Made by a program: the position numbers and the translations under genes. A stretch of 52,027 nucleotides of DNA from an uncultured Lachnospiraceae bacterium (GTDB lineage: Bacteria; Bacillota; Clostridia; Lachnospirales; Lachnospiraceae). Under the pieces are notes generated by a model, which worked only from the letters and a program-made list of their open reading frames with translations, made no database searches and was not told the DNA's origin. The stretch spans positions 1 to 52,027 of the forward strand of contig CANCYR010000020.1 in the NCBI GenBank assembly GCA_947382355.1. Reading direction: 5' to 3'. The first letter of the stretch is position 1. Each line of letters starts with the position of its first letter. This document shows positions 38,701 to 46,119 of the stretch, piece by piece.

Positions 38701-39565
38701 GTTTCATGAAAGGGATTTGGAGCTTATGGGCTTTGGGGAAGATTTGCAAAAGCAAGTACGAAAGGAAAGGCTTTTAAAGGGCTGGCAGCGGGAAGAAATC
38801 AACCGGGCGCTGATGGAAGAGCTTCAGAAGAAATTTTCCTATGAGTATCCCCATGAAATATTAAGCAAAATGTATACAAAGACAAGCGTTTCCGAGCTGA
38901 AGTTAGAGGCCATGAAAGAAGAGGGAGAGGAACTGCATTCTATTTTTGAAACGGAAAGACCGCCGGTGCCTTACCTGCCGGGATTTTTAAGACAGGAACA
39001 GGAGGCAGGAGGAACAAGCCGGGGAAGCGCTTACCACAAGGTGCTTGAGCTGTTGGATTATAAGGAATATGAACTGGAAGGAATGGAAAGGGAAAAGCCT
39101 GAAAAGGCAAAAGAAAGACTGACAGAAAAAGTAAAGCAGGATATGGAAGGTTTTGTACAGGAAGGAAGGCTCACGAAAGAATATATGGAGCTTGTAAGGC
39201 CGGATAAAATCGCCTCTTTTGCAGTTTCCCTGTATGGACAGAAAATGTGCAGGGCGGCAAAGGCAGGGAAGCTTTATAAGGAAAGGCCTTTTGTAATCGG
39301 CATACCGGCAGAGCGGGTCAATCCTCAGTTTCCCAAAGAGGAAATGGTACTGATTCAGGGAATTATTGACGTATACTTTGAGGAAGATGGGGAGCTTGTG
39401 GTGCTGGATTACAAAACCGACCGGGTGGAAACCATGGAGGAGCTGCAGCGCCGCTATGAAACCCAGCTGGATTATTACGGAGAGGCGCTTTGTTCTCTTT
39501 TAAAAAAGCCCGTAAAGGAAAGGGTAATCTATTCCTTTTCGCTGGAAGAGAAGCTTGCCTGGTAG
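35762..39565 (+). CDS. addA: AddA subunit of helicase-nuclease
   Basis: This 1267-aa UvrD-type helicase is fused to a RecB-like nuclease. Helicase motifs include Q-motif FTKEQQQVIDTRNKNLLVSA, Walker A AAAGSGKT (K30), TFTNAAAAEMRER, MTDEYQDSN (motif II), GDVKQSIYGFR (motif III), RIMTIHKSKGLEF and LYVALTRAKEKL (motif VI). The nuclease part has GSAYHKVLELLDY and, near the end, GIIDVYFEEDGELVVLDYKT with the expected Asp and Lys residues. Residues 692-724 are three 11-residue tandem repeats not typical of the family. The start overlaps addB by one base. The last 37 nt overlap the convergent glycosyltransferase gene. Confidence 0.96.
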   Translation: MGISFTKEQQQVIDTRNKNLLVSAAAGSGKTAVLVERILSIITDKEHPADIDRLLIVTFTNAAAAEMRERILKAILERLEQEPENEHLQKQSAYIHRAQITTIDSFCKYLLTNHFEDIGLDPSFRIGDPGELNLIKRDVLSELMEREHEKAEEGFLTLLESYVAGRNEGVLEDYVLKLYEFAMSYPWPESWLLQCKEAYRLESMEEFKEKPFLKEMMGYVERLCKEAVFLLGLAQDISEQSDGPYMYGELLEQEGHMLLELAKEKDYELFSEKICQVKFGRLPVKKDDTVLPEKREQAKELRNQAKGLIQQIKDSFFFVSPDQSLSDVKTCGGNVCALVDLTLSFMELFSAKKKEKNLMDFSDMEHYALEILLEEKEGKRVPTKTAIAYQEYFTEVMTDEYQDSNLVQELLLESISKKEKGHCNRFMVGDVKQSIYGFRLARPELFMEKFRQYHEDYVNHSPDNMRIDLHKNFRSRKEAIDSVNFIFERLMDASVGGITYDDEAALYCGADYPEMEAGPSVYETELLLFERKETLIQEETGEEEEIISSIPKKQAEAVMIGNRIRAMVGSFPVTDKETGKLRPARYQDIVILLRSGENTQEIFKEELGNQGIPVHIASKSGYFSTMEVRYVLQYLRVLNNPYEDNALAGLLKSPFFFYTDEELAVLKGFRGKEKKKDYLWECMKAFAGEGTGENFGEQAKEAGKNSAGQMKEAEEISEGQIKANRGTEAWSDLRKKAADTLKRIEGNRERAIVLSIYELMAQLFSQSFYLEYVSALPGGEQKKANVEMLLEKAIEFEKTSFQGLFQFVRYIERMEKYSIDSGEANILDERADTVRIMTIHKSKGLEFSICFVSGLAKRFNMQDIHSPVLLDIDWGIGTDMIDPQARIKAKTISKNMLAAKCKLDSLGEELRILYVALTRAKEKLILTGEVDRVQTLLQKYKGMEELEKLPFSFISSISNGLSYVMAALMGHKDFESICRVFHERDLELMGFGEDLQKQVRKERLLKGWQREEINRALMEELQKKFSYEYPHEILSKMYTKTSVSELKLEAMKEEGEELHSIFETERPPVPYLPGFLRQEQEAGGTSRGSAYHKVLELLDYKEYELEGMEREKPEKAKERLTEKVKQDMEGFVQEGRLTKEYMELVRPDKIASFAVSLYGQKMCRAAKAGKLYKERPFVIGIPAERVNPQFPKEEMVLIQGIIDVYFEEDGELVVLDYKTDRVETMEELQRRYETQLDYYGEALCSLLKKPVKERVIYSFSLEEKLAW
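37835..37933 (+). repeat. Three 33-nt tandem repeats inside addA
   Basis: Units at 37835-37867, 37868-37900 and 37901-37933 encode GENFGEQAKEA, GKNSAGQMKEA and EEISEGQIKAN. The shared pattern is x-E/K-N/I-x-x-G/E-Q-x-K-E/A-A/N. They are diverged at the base level, so the expansion is not very recent. Confidence 0.75.
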
Positions 39566-40572
39566 CTCCATTCCTTTCCTGACTTCCGGTAAGCTTCTGC
39601 TTCCTCCATAAGTCCAAGCTTTTCATAGCAGTCAGCAATGGCTAATAAAGGAAGGTCGCCGCTTAAGCGGATATTTAAAATGCTTTTCGTCTCATAAGCT
39701 GCATTGTAATACCAGATAATAGCCTCTTCATAATCCTTGACGGATTCGTAATGCTTTCCAAGCTCATAGCATATTTCCGAACAGCCGGAGTCAGCAACGT
39801 TTTTCAGGGCATATTTGAAAAAGCCTTCTGTGTCATGCTGCAGGCGGCAGGCGCGGGAAACCACACAGCAGGCTTCCATGATTTCATCCTGCGTGCGGTC
39901 CGTATCGGACAGCGTGGCAAGAAAGGCAGGCAGCGCCCGGATAAAGTCTTCGTCGCTGCCGGATATGAACAGCTCCTTTGCATAAATGTTGTGAAGCCGT
40001 TTATCCAGAGGGATTCCATTCTTGTACATTGTCTCAAAGGCATGGATGTCCCTGGAGGTATGTTCGCCCAGGGGCATGTGGAGTATTTCCACGTCACTGT
40101 CGTATATTACAGGCTCTAACCGTACTGCTTCGTGAATGGCGCCTTCCCAGTTAAAGGTGCGCAGGCGTTTATAGAGCTTTGGACGGTATTCCCTGTCATA
40201 ATTGTATATGGTATTATGGGATAATTGATTGCAGTAGAGCATTTGAACGATATCAATTTCCGGCAGCAGGCTTTGCTTTAGAAGAGCAAGCCTGTTTTTG
40301 TTCTCTGCATCCAAAACCTCGTCTGCGTCTGCACAATATATGTATTCCATGGCCGCTTTGGAAAAGGAAAAGTTCCTTGCATCAGAAAAGCTGCCGGTCC
40401 AGGCGAAATCATATACTTTGTCCGTAAAGCTTTTTGCAATTTCCTTTGTGCGGTCTGTGGAGCCGGTGTCAACAATAATGATTTCATCCATAATATCCGC
40501 AATGGAAGAGAGGCAGCGTTTTAAAACCTTTTCCTCATTTTTTACAATCATACATAAACTAATGGTAATCAT
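39529..40572 (-). CDS. Glycosyltransferase family 2 with TPR-like C-terminus
   Basis: The 347-aa protein has an N-terminal GT-A domain (1 to about 200): ISLCMIVKNEEKVLKRCLSS, IIIVDTGSTDRTKEIA, then the metal-binding DAD of YCADADEVLD, and FNWEGAIHEAVRLEP. The rest (about 210-347) is TPR-like helical (CYELGKHYESVKDYEEAIIW, AIADCYEKLGLMEEAEAYRK). This SunS-like arrangement is used for glycosylating peptides or cell-surface polymers, but the acceptor is unknown. AGGAGG lies 7 nt before the ATG. There is no adjacent peptide gene. Its 3' end overlaps addA by 37 nt in a tail-to-tail way, an unusual but not rare layout. Confidence 0.88.
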   Translation of the reverse strand: MITISLCMIVKNEEKVLKRCLSSIADIMDEIIIVDTGSTDRTKEIAKSFTDKVYDFAWTGSFSDARNFSFSKAAMEYIYCADADEVLDAENKNRLALLKQSLLPEIDIVQMLYCNQLSHNTIYNYDREYRPKLYKRLRTFNWEGAIHEAVRLEPVIYDSDVEILHMPLGEHTSRDIHAFETMYKNGIPLDKRLHNIYAKELFISGSDEDFIRALPAFLATLSDTDRTQDEIMEACCVVSRACRLQHDTEGFFKYALKNVADSGCSEICYELGKHYESVKDYEEAIIWYYNAAYETKSILNIRLSGDLPLLAIADCYEKLGLMEEAEAYRKSGKEWSYQASFSSSEKE

Positions 40573-40724
40573 GGCATCCTCCTATAGGCTTTTGTAAAGG
40601 AATTTTGTGTAAGGTCAGTTTAACATATTCCTTTAGAATTATGAAGTTTTTCTTGTAATATGACAAAATATTGATAATATATTATTATAGAGATAAATAC
40701 ATTGGGCAGATATGGATAAAGAAG

Positions 40725-40787
40725 AAAAAAGCAGCGTTCCTGTCCTTCCTGTTAATAAGTGTCCTGGTAAGAAGTAAGAAACGCTGC
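40725..40787 (-). terminator. Terminator of thiT
   Basis: On the minus strand, GCAGCGTTTC (40787-40778) pairs with GGAACGCTGC (40740-40731) with one mismatch and is followed by TTTTTTCTTC. It lies about 80 nt after the thiT stop. The rest of the 40573-40866 interval holds the glycosyltransferase 5' region and nothing else recognisable. Confidence 0.7.
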
Positions 40788-40866
40788 CTGACAGCCTGTT
40801 TTACCTGTCTGTGTTATGTATAGGCAAATGCGGCTATCTATCCTGTCAGCGGTGATTATATATTGG

Positions 40867-41568
40867 TTAGTCAGAAACAACCATTTTCTTTATCTGCCCA
40901 ATTCCTCTGGAAACAGGTGGAAGTGCCAGCAAAATCAGAGTAATTGCTGCTTCCGGCGCCAGATAAGTGGCATTGTAGCCTAAGGAATAAACCAAGGCAG
41001 GAGTATCCTCAGGAGCATAATGGGCAAAGAAGATGACGCCTGAGATAACTGCAAATATGTACCTGCCGATGACTCCGATAATATATCCCCATATCAGTCC
41101 GTGTTTCTTATTGGCAAAGATTCCGGCGAGACCTAAAGCGCCAAAGGCAAGAGGATAATCCACAATCATCTGGGGAATGGAATAGAAAACCGGGTCTATG
41201 ACAAATTGAAGCATTCCATAGGCAAGTGCGCTGGTAATGCCTGCCTTTGGCCCAAACAGATAGCCAATCAGCACAATGAACAGCATGCTGAACAGGGTGG
41301 CAGAACCGCCCATCGGAAGCCGGAAGGCTGGCAGCAGCTCCGAGGTGATAAGGCCTAAAGCCATGGCAGCGCCGGAAAAGGTAAGCTGTCTGGTTAAAGT
41401 AGCTTTTCGGGTGGAACCGGCATCTTTTTTGTAAAAGAACAGAGCCAGGGCAATTAAGACCCCGATTACGGCAATTACAGCTATGATACCCGGAACGGTT
41501 AATTGAAACATGATGTCATCCCCGCTGTCGGCTGTGGGATAAGCAAAAAGATTTGATGAATCAGACAT
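40867..41568 (-). CDS. thiT: ThiT-like thiamine ECF transporter S component
   Basis: The 233-aa membrane protein is predicted to bind thiamine with high affinity and import it together with a shared ECF energy module (not in this window). It carries the ThiT-type run LTFSGAAMALGLITSELLPA and RLPMGGSATLFSMLFI, with IPQMIVDYPLAFGALGLAGI and IGVIGRYIFAVISGVIFF, covering six helices. An extra N-terminal segment of about 50 residues with its own helix (about 27-45) precedes the core, making it longer than the usual 180-200 residues. Assignment is strengthened by a TPP riboswitch and a promoter directly upstream. AAGGAGG lies 8 nt before the ATG. Confidence 0.88.
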   Translation of the reverse strand: MSDSSNLFAYPTADSGDDIMFQLTVPGIIAVIAVIGVLIALALFFYKKDAGSTRKATLTRQLTFSGAAMALGLITSELLPAFRLPMGGSATLFSMLFIVLIGYLFGPKAGITSALAYGMLQFVIDPVFYSIPQMIVDYPLAFGALGLAGIFANKKHGLIWGYIIGVIGRYIFAVISGVIFFAHYAPEDTPALVYSLGYNATYLAPEAAITLILLALPPVSRGIGQIKKMVVSD

Positions 41569-41575
41569 AAAAAAA

Positions 41576-41602
41576 TCCTCCTTTTTTGTTTACATTTGGA
41601 GG
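41576..41602 (-). promoter_or_regulatory. Candidate ribosome-site hairpin of thiT
   Basis: On the minus strand CCTCC (41602-41598) lies 17 nt before GGAGG (41580-41576), the thiT ribosome site, and can pair with it. This gives a possible translational off-state for the riboswitch; no T-rich intrinsic terminator is evident between aptamer and gene. Confidence 0.45.
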
Positions 41603-41752
41603 GGTCACTAAATATATTTTTAATTCAGGTCTTTTGCGCATAAATGTCAGGAAAGCTGAAAAGCCACATCGTATGATGTACATTCTGGTTGAATAGAAAT
41701 GTTTCCTGTATCAAGTCAGACATGTGTCAAAAGAATTGTGAATCAAAAATAT

Positions 41753-41841
41753 TGCTTCCCTACGCCAGTATGATCTGGTTCAGGTAGTGAGGGTTAGCAG
41801 AAAGATTTCTGCAGTCTCAGCCCCAAGGGACTCCCCTAGCA
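41753..41841 (-). promoter_or_regulatory. TPP riboswitch (THI element)
   Basis: Minus-strand sequence contains the conserved blocks GGGGCTGAGA, CCCTCACTACCTGAACC, AGATCATACTGGCGTAGG and GAAG in the right order, starting with ACTAGGGGAGTCCC pairing. These define a thiamine-pyrophosphate aptamer. It lies 185 nt before thiT and would lower its expression when thiamine pyrophosphate is plentiful. Confidence 0.93.
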
Positions 41842-41863
41842 TGTATATTCATATGTCTTGTTT

Positions 41864-41892
41864 ACTATAAGGGGAATTGGGGGAGATGTCAA
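41864..41892 (-). promoter_or_regulatory. Promoter of thiT
   Basis: Minus strand TTGACA (41892-41887), 17-nt spacer, TATAGT (41869-41864), ending just before the riboswitch. Confidence 0.7.
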
Positions 41893-41924
41893 GAGAAGGG
41901 GGAAAGTTTTTTTATATAATGGGG

Positions 41925-41992
41925 GTAACAGTTCAGACAGCAGCTCCTCCCCATTCCGATTCCTGCGGAAGAGCTGCTGTCTGAACTGTTAC
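41925..41992. repeat. Long perfect hairpin element with AACAGTTCAG ends (copy 2)
   Basis: Two perfect 22-nt arms (41925-41946, 41971-41992) with termini GTAACAGTTCAG / CTGAACTGTTAC enclose a 24-nt loop. It lies between the thiT promoter and the ribosome site of the next gene. The outer 10 nt are the same as in the hairpin at 979-1027, while the inner stems differ. Confidence 0.75.
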
Positions 41993-42009
41993 TGAAAGGA
42001 GGTAATTTT

Positions 42010-42657
42010 TTGAAAAAGAGAAAAAAATATTTTTTGATTGGAATGGCTGTAATTTGTTTATTTTTTTTCGGCGTACTGCTGTGGCATATATATGCTCTTT
42101 TAAATGCAAAGTATGTAGTCCGTGTATATTTTCCGGAGCTGTTTCATGTTACTCATGAATACTATGCCATAAATGAGAAAAGAGCCGTGAAAGTACCGGA
42201 ATATCTGGCAAAACAGTTCTGTGGTGACGGTATTGTCACAAAAGGCGTTTATGATGATGCTTTAGGAAATTACTGGATTGTCAGTTTAGAATATGCGGAA
42301 GATGATTCTGATTTTTCAAGCGGAAATTATGTGGAAACCTCCTTTGGGGAAAATTATCGGGTTACTTACAGGTCCTGGACCGGTTCCACCAGAACGGCAG
42401 GGGAAGAGGAGCGGAAGCTGTTTCGTAAAATGGCAGAGGAGTTTTGCAGCGGTAATTTGGAGGAATGGACTGCGAAAGCAGGAGGGCGGACGGAACTTGG
42501 TTTCTTTTTTGTGGCAGAGCATCAGGGGGAGTATCTGTTTTATTATTCTCTGCATGGCAGAAGGGACACTCTTTGTTTGGTTACTGATACCGGCGAATTT
42601 TCTGAAATAATGACCCGCCCGGAAGGCGGATGTTTTCACTATTATTTTTGGTTTTGA
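42010..42657 (+). CDS. Membrane-anchored hypothetical protein
   Basis: The 215-aa protein starts at TTG 42010, chosen because AAAGGAGG ends 7 nt before it. Residues 1-28 form a basic start and one membrane helix (KKYFLIGMAVICLFFFGVLL). The remaining roughly 185 residues should lie outside the cell and are rich in aromatic residues, with a segment GNYWIVSLEYAEDDSDF and a C-terminal GCFHYYFWF. I do not recognise the family. The gene follows directly after the long hairpin at 41925-41992, which would sit in its 5' leader if transcription starts upstream. It converges with and overlaps a MATE gene by 16 nt. Confidence 0.6.
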   Translation: MKKRKKYFLIGMAVICLFFFGVLLWHIYALLNAKYVVRVYFPELFHVTHEYYAINEKRAVKVPEYLAKQFCGDGIVTKGVYDDALGNYWIVSLEYAEDDSDFSSGNYVETSFGENYRVTYRSWTGSTRTAGEEERKLFRKMAEEFCSGNLEEWTAKAGGRTELGFFFVAEHQGEYLFYYSLHGRRDTLCLVTDTGEFSEIMTRPEGGCFHYYFWF

Positions 42658-43985
42658 TTTTTTCGTTTTCGTTCCATCCACAAAAAGGCGCCTGTGCAAA
42701 TCAGAACCGAAAGAGCAGAACCGGCAGAGGAGGCAAGACCCATTGGAAAGAGCGTGTCCGTAAAGTATCTGGAGGCAAGATAGGAAAATGGAATCCGGAC
42801 GCAAACAATGGATAGCAGGTTGTGGAGAAAGGAAAGTCCGGACAATCCGTAAGCGCAGAAATAGCCGCTGAAGCAAAAATGAATGCCTGCAAGAATTACA
42901 TCCCATACATATCCCCGCATATACTGGCTTCCAAGCAGAACTACTTGGGCGTTGCCGGAAAACAGTCCGATAAAAGGCTTTGCGTCAAGCTGCATAAGAA
43001 TGCAGGCGGCAATCCCCCATACCACTGCCATTATGGAGGCATAGCGCAGGGTGAGGCGTGCCCTGTCATGTTTTCCGGCGCCGATATTCTGGGCGGAAAG
43101 TGCGGATACGGTCTGGAGCATGGAGGATGGCACTAAAAATAAAATTCCGATAATCTTTTCCACGATGCCCACTGCCGCCGCATCATTCAGTCCCCGTTTA
43201 TTGGCAAAAACAGTGATGACGATAAAGGAAATTTGAATGAAACCGTCCTGTAAGGCAACCGGGATTCCAATGTTCAATAGTCCTGCCATGGTTTCACGGC
43301 GGGGCTTGAAATTTTCTTTTGTAAGGGTAATTCCGGTTTTCCGTTTCAGGATGATGGCTAAGGACACAATTACGCTGATGGTCTGGGATAAGGTTGTGCC
43401 AAGAGCCGCTCCGGCAGGACCAAGCTTCATGCATCCGATAAAGAGATAATCAAGGAAAATATTGGCAAAGCATGCAACAGCAATGAAGTACATAGGACTT
43501 CTGGAATCTCCCATGCCCCGAAAAATAGAACTTATAATGTTATAGGCTGTAATAAACGGAACTCCGATAAAGCAGATGGTAAGGTAAGCGCCTGTCCCTG
43601 ATACCGCTTCGGAGGGGGTGGACATAATGCTTACAATGGGCTTGACGGCAAAAAGCAGCAAGAAAGTTAAAATAATTGACAGCGCCATAAACAAAGTAAT
43701 GGTATTTCCCACTGCCTGTGAAGCCTGTTTTAATTTCCGGGCGCCTACTGCCTGCCCGATCATAACGGTTGAGCCCATTGCCAGGCCAACTATGATAACA
43801 GTGAGCATATGCATGACCTGGCTGCCGATGGAAACTGCAGTGGTGCTTTCCACGCCGTTGAACTGTCCGATAATAAATAAATCTGCCATGCCGTACAGGG
43901 TCTGTAAAAAGTATGACAGCAGGTATGGCAGGGAGAAATACAAAACTGTCTTGAATACATTTCCTGTTGTTAAATTCTTTTCCAT
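42642..43985 (-). CDS. MATE-family efflux transporter (second of tandem pair)
   Basis: The 447-aa protein has twelve membrane helices. N-terminal FKTVLYFSLPYLLSYFLQTL, YGMADLFIIGQFNGVESTTA and the second-half VALQDGFIQISFIVITVFAN are typical MATE sequences. GAGGTGAGG lies 8 nt before the ATG. It begins 58 nt after the end of another MATE gene in the same direction, so both are probably in one transcript driven from near 45400 and under control of the divergent MarR gene. The two proteins are clearly different in sequence. Its 3' end overlaps the convergent hypothetical gene by 16 nt. Confidence 0.92.
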   Translation of the reverse strand: MEKNLTTGNVFKTVLYFSLPYLLSYFLQTLYGMADLFIIGQFNGVESTTAVSIGSQVMHMLTVIIVGLAMGSTVMIGQAVGARKLKQASQAVGNTITLFMALSIILTFLLLFAVKPIVSIMSTPSEAVSGTGAYLTICFIGVPFITAYNIISSIFRGMGDSRSPMYFIAVACFANIFLDYLFIGCMKLGPAGAALGTTLSQTISVIVSLAIILKRKTGITLTKENFKPRRETMAGLLNIGIPVALQDGFIQISFIVITVFANKRGLNDAAAVGIVEKIIGILFLVPSSMLQTVSALSAQNIGAGKHDRARLTLRYASIMAVVWGIAACILMQLDAKPFIGLFSGNAQVVLLGSQYMRGYVWDVILAGIHFCFSGYFCAYGLSGLSFLHNLLSIVCVRIPFSYLASRYFTDTLFPMGLASSAGSALSVLICTGAFLWMERKRKNQNQK

Positions 43986-44043
43986 AACATTTCCTCACCT
44001 CGATTCCTTCTGTATGCTTTGTAAATGGCAGAGCCTGCGGCTC

Positions 44044-45375
44044 TTATTGAGGCAATGCGGTCTGACGCTTCACTCGTTTTAATATCAGCGCCAGGACCAT
44101 AGCCAGCATTTGGGCTCCGCTCATGCTCCACCAGACGGCAGCTTCTCCAAAGTGCCCCGGAAAAATAAACAATAACACAAGTAAAAAAACTGCTTCGGAA
44201 TATACGAGCATAACCGATTTGCCCGATTGTTCCGTTGCATAAAAGCCGGAAGTAATTACTCTTGCCAGAGCAAGAAACAAAAAACCAATAAGAATAATGG
44301 GCATATCCCTGATTACCAATTGACACACCAGGTCAGAAGCGCCAAACAGCTTTCCAATATAACGTCGGGTGGAAAACAGGAGTATAAAGCTTGTGATTGC
44401 AATAAATTCCGATATGAAATAAGAAGCATTCTGCATTTTTTTCATCCCTTTGTGGTCGCCCTTTCCATAGCAGTCGCTCAATAAAGGCTGGAATCCGTCG
44501 CCAACTCCCTGCAACATCAGATAAACAATAAAGGAAGCATAGGAGATGACGGCATAGCAGGCAACTGCAGAAGCCCCTCCATATTTCATTAAAAAAAGGT
44601 TCATCAATAATAAACTGATATTTGGGCATAAGGTTACGCCAAAAGCAGAAATTCCTATTTTTGCAATATAAAAACAGGACTGACCGTGAATCCGCAGCCG
44701 CCATACAGGAAGTTTTTTCCATATCAGGTAACCTATGCCTCCCAAAGCCGTGACCAGCTGTCCCGCCACAGTTGCAATGGCGGCGCCTTTTACCCCCTTG
44801 TCCAAAATCCATACCAGCAAAAAGTCTAAAGTAATGTTTGTAAAAAATCCGGCAATCATGACGACCATGGAAAAAACAGCGCCGCCGTTATTTCGCACTA
44901 ACGGCGTGATGCCTGTGCCGAATATCTGGCAAATAGCCCCTGCCATTACAATGGTCAGGTATATGCTCCCGTATTCCCCGATTATGCCTGTTGCACCAAG
45001 CAGGCCCATAAGCGGATGGATGATGGGAAGGAAAACTGCCATTGCTCCAATGGAAGCAAACAATAAAAGAGTAATTGTGGAATTTACATAGCCGGCTGCC
45101 TCTTCCTGTCTGCCGGAAGCCTTTTTTATGGAATACTGTACAGCGCCGCCCATGCCGATGCCTGTCCCAAGCGCCTGTAACAGTGCTACCACAGGATAAA
45201 CAAGATTAATGGCTGTGATACCGGCGTCACCCACCCGGTTTCCTACAAAATATCCGTCAACAATTCCATACACTCCGGATAACGCAAAGGCAAGAACAGA
45301 GGGAAGCACATATTTTAGAATCTTTCTATATTCCATGTTTTTGTTTATGTTTTCTTTTTGCTTATATATTTTCAT
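44044..45375 (-). CDS. MATE-family efflux transporter (first of tandem pair)
   Basis: The 443-aa protein has twelve helices, with YRKILKYVLPSVLAFALSGV, YGIVDGYFVGNRVGDAGITA and the second-half FGVTLCPNISLLLMNLFLMK. ATG 45375 has no clear ribosome site; an ATG 13 codons later (MEYRKIL, complement 45334-45336) also lacks one, so the start is open. The gene is divergent from marR, with about 155 nt between the starts. This is the classic place for a MarR repressor to control an efflux pump. The substrate is unknown. Confidence 0.9.
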   Translation of the reverse strand: MKIYKQKENINKNMEYRKILKYVLPSVLAFALSGVYGIVDGYFVGNRVGDAGITAINLVYPVVALLQALGTGIGMGGAVQYSIKKASGRQEEAAGYVNSTITLLLFASIGAMAVFLPIIHPLMGLLGATGIIGEYGSIYLTIVMAGAICQIFGTGITPLVRNNGGAVFSMVVMIAGFFTNITLDFLLVWILDKGVKGAAIATVAGQLVTALGGIGYLIWKKLPVWRLRIHGQSCFYIAKIGISAFGVTLCPNISLLLMNLFLMKYGGASAVACYAVISYASFIVYLMLQGVGDGFQPLLSDCYGKGDHKGMKKMQNASYFISEFIAITSFILLFSTRRYIGKLFGASDLVCQLVIRDMPIILIGFLFLALARVITSGFYATEQSGKSVMLVYSEAVFLLVLLFIFPGHFGEAAVWWSMSGAQMLAMVLALILKRVKRQTALPQ

Positions 45376-45448
45376 ACCGCTACAAGTTTATCATATTTGG
45401 GGCAGCAGTGGCAATAAAATTGGTTTTCGGGCATGAGGTAAAAAAGGA

Positions 45449-45498
45449 TTGACAAAAAAAACTTCGAGTGTAGAATTAAAGTGATTCGAGACACGAAG
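45449..45498 (+). promoter_or_regulatory. marR promoter with TTCGAG repeats (candidate operator)
   Basis: TTGACA (45449-45454), 16-nt spacer, TAGAAT (45471-45476). TTCGAG occurs in the spacer (45464-45469) and again 21 nt on (45485-45490), followed by ACACGAAG (45491-45498), partly complementary to CTTCGAGTGT. A related ACTTCGAG...ATTCGA pair lies before the ArsA-like gene (46071-46093). These look like MarR sites covering the divergent region. Confidence 0.5.
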
Positions 45499-45530
45499 TA
45501 TTTTGAAAAGACAGAATAACAGGAGCCGTT

Positions 45531-46028
45531 ATGAAGTTAAATGAACAAGGAATATCTCAGGAAACCTTTCAAATTATTATAGATTATATAGAGGAAGTAA
45601 AGGAGTTATTGTCTTCTGATATATGGGAGAATATATTTCTTGACTGCTCCAAAAACGAAGTTCTGGTATTTTGGCTGCTTTATCAAAGGAGCGAAGTGAA
45701 TATGACAGAAATTGCGGAATACATTCATGTACCTCTGAATACAGCAACAGGAATCATAAATCGAATGGAAAAAAATGAATTAATAGTGAGGACCCGCTCC
45801 AAGGAGGATAAAAGAGTGGTACTTATCGGATTCAGTGAAAAAGGAATGATACAGTTTCAGAATTTAATCAATGAATTGATGTATTACGGCATGAAGGTTA
45901 TGAGTGCCTTTACAAAAGAAGAAATGACTCTTTTTTATAAAATGACAACTAAAGTAAAGGAAATATTAAGACAGGAGAAAAAGAAAGAAGAAATTCCGAA
46001 AAAGGTACGGAAAATAACAATCGAATAG
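45531..46028 (+). CDS. MarR-family transcription regulator
   Basis: This 165-aa winged-helix regulator has an N-terminal helix for dimerisation. Its recognition region is SKNEVLVFWLLYQRSEVNMT, EIAEYIHVPLNTATGIINRM, and the wing is EKNELIVRTRSKEDKRVVLI, all typical MarR. A basic, lysine-rich tail (about 145-165) is present. CAGGAG lies before the ATG. The gene is divergent from two MATE pump genes and is followed by an ArsA-like ATPase gene 91 nt downstream. Shared TTCGAG motifs before both suggest it controls itself, the pumps and possibly the ATPase gene. Inducer unknown. Confidence 0.9.
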   Translation: MKLNEQGISQETFQIIIDYIEEVKELLSSDIWENIFLDCSKNEVLVFWLLYQRSEVNMTEIAEYIHVPLNTATGIINRMEKNELIVRTRSKEDKRVVLIGFSEKGMIQFQNLINELMYYGMKVMSAFTKEEMTLFYKMTTKVKEILRQEKKKEEIPKKVRKITIE

Positions 46029-46070
46029 TAATACAGGGCAGCCGGGCGCTGCCTAATAAAAAAACAAATA

Positions 46071-46093
46071 CTTCGAGGATGGAAATATTCGAC
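46071..46093 (+). promoter_or_regulatory. Second ACTTCGAG/ATTCGA motif
   Basis: ACTTCGAG (46071-46078) and ATTCGA (about 46088-46093) precede the ArsA-like gene by about 30 nt. The same words occur in the marR promoter region, with a different spacing (9 versus 15 nt between them). Confidence 0.4.
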
Positions 46094-46119
46094 AAGAGAA
46101 GCTTTGAGAGGAGAATAAA

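Noticed and set aside
42010-42657. Lipoprotein assignment
   Set aside because: The cysteine in the N-terminal helix (AVICLFF) is not in a lipobox context; a simple membrane anchor fits better.
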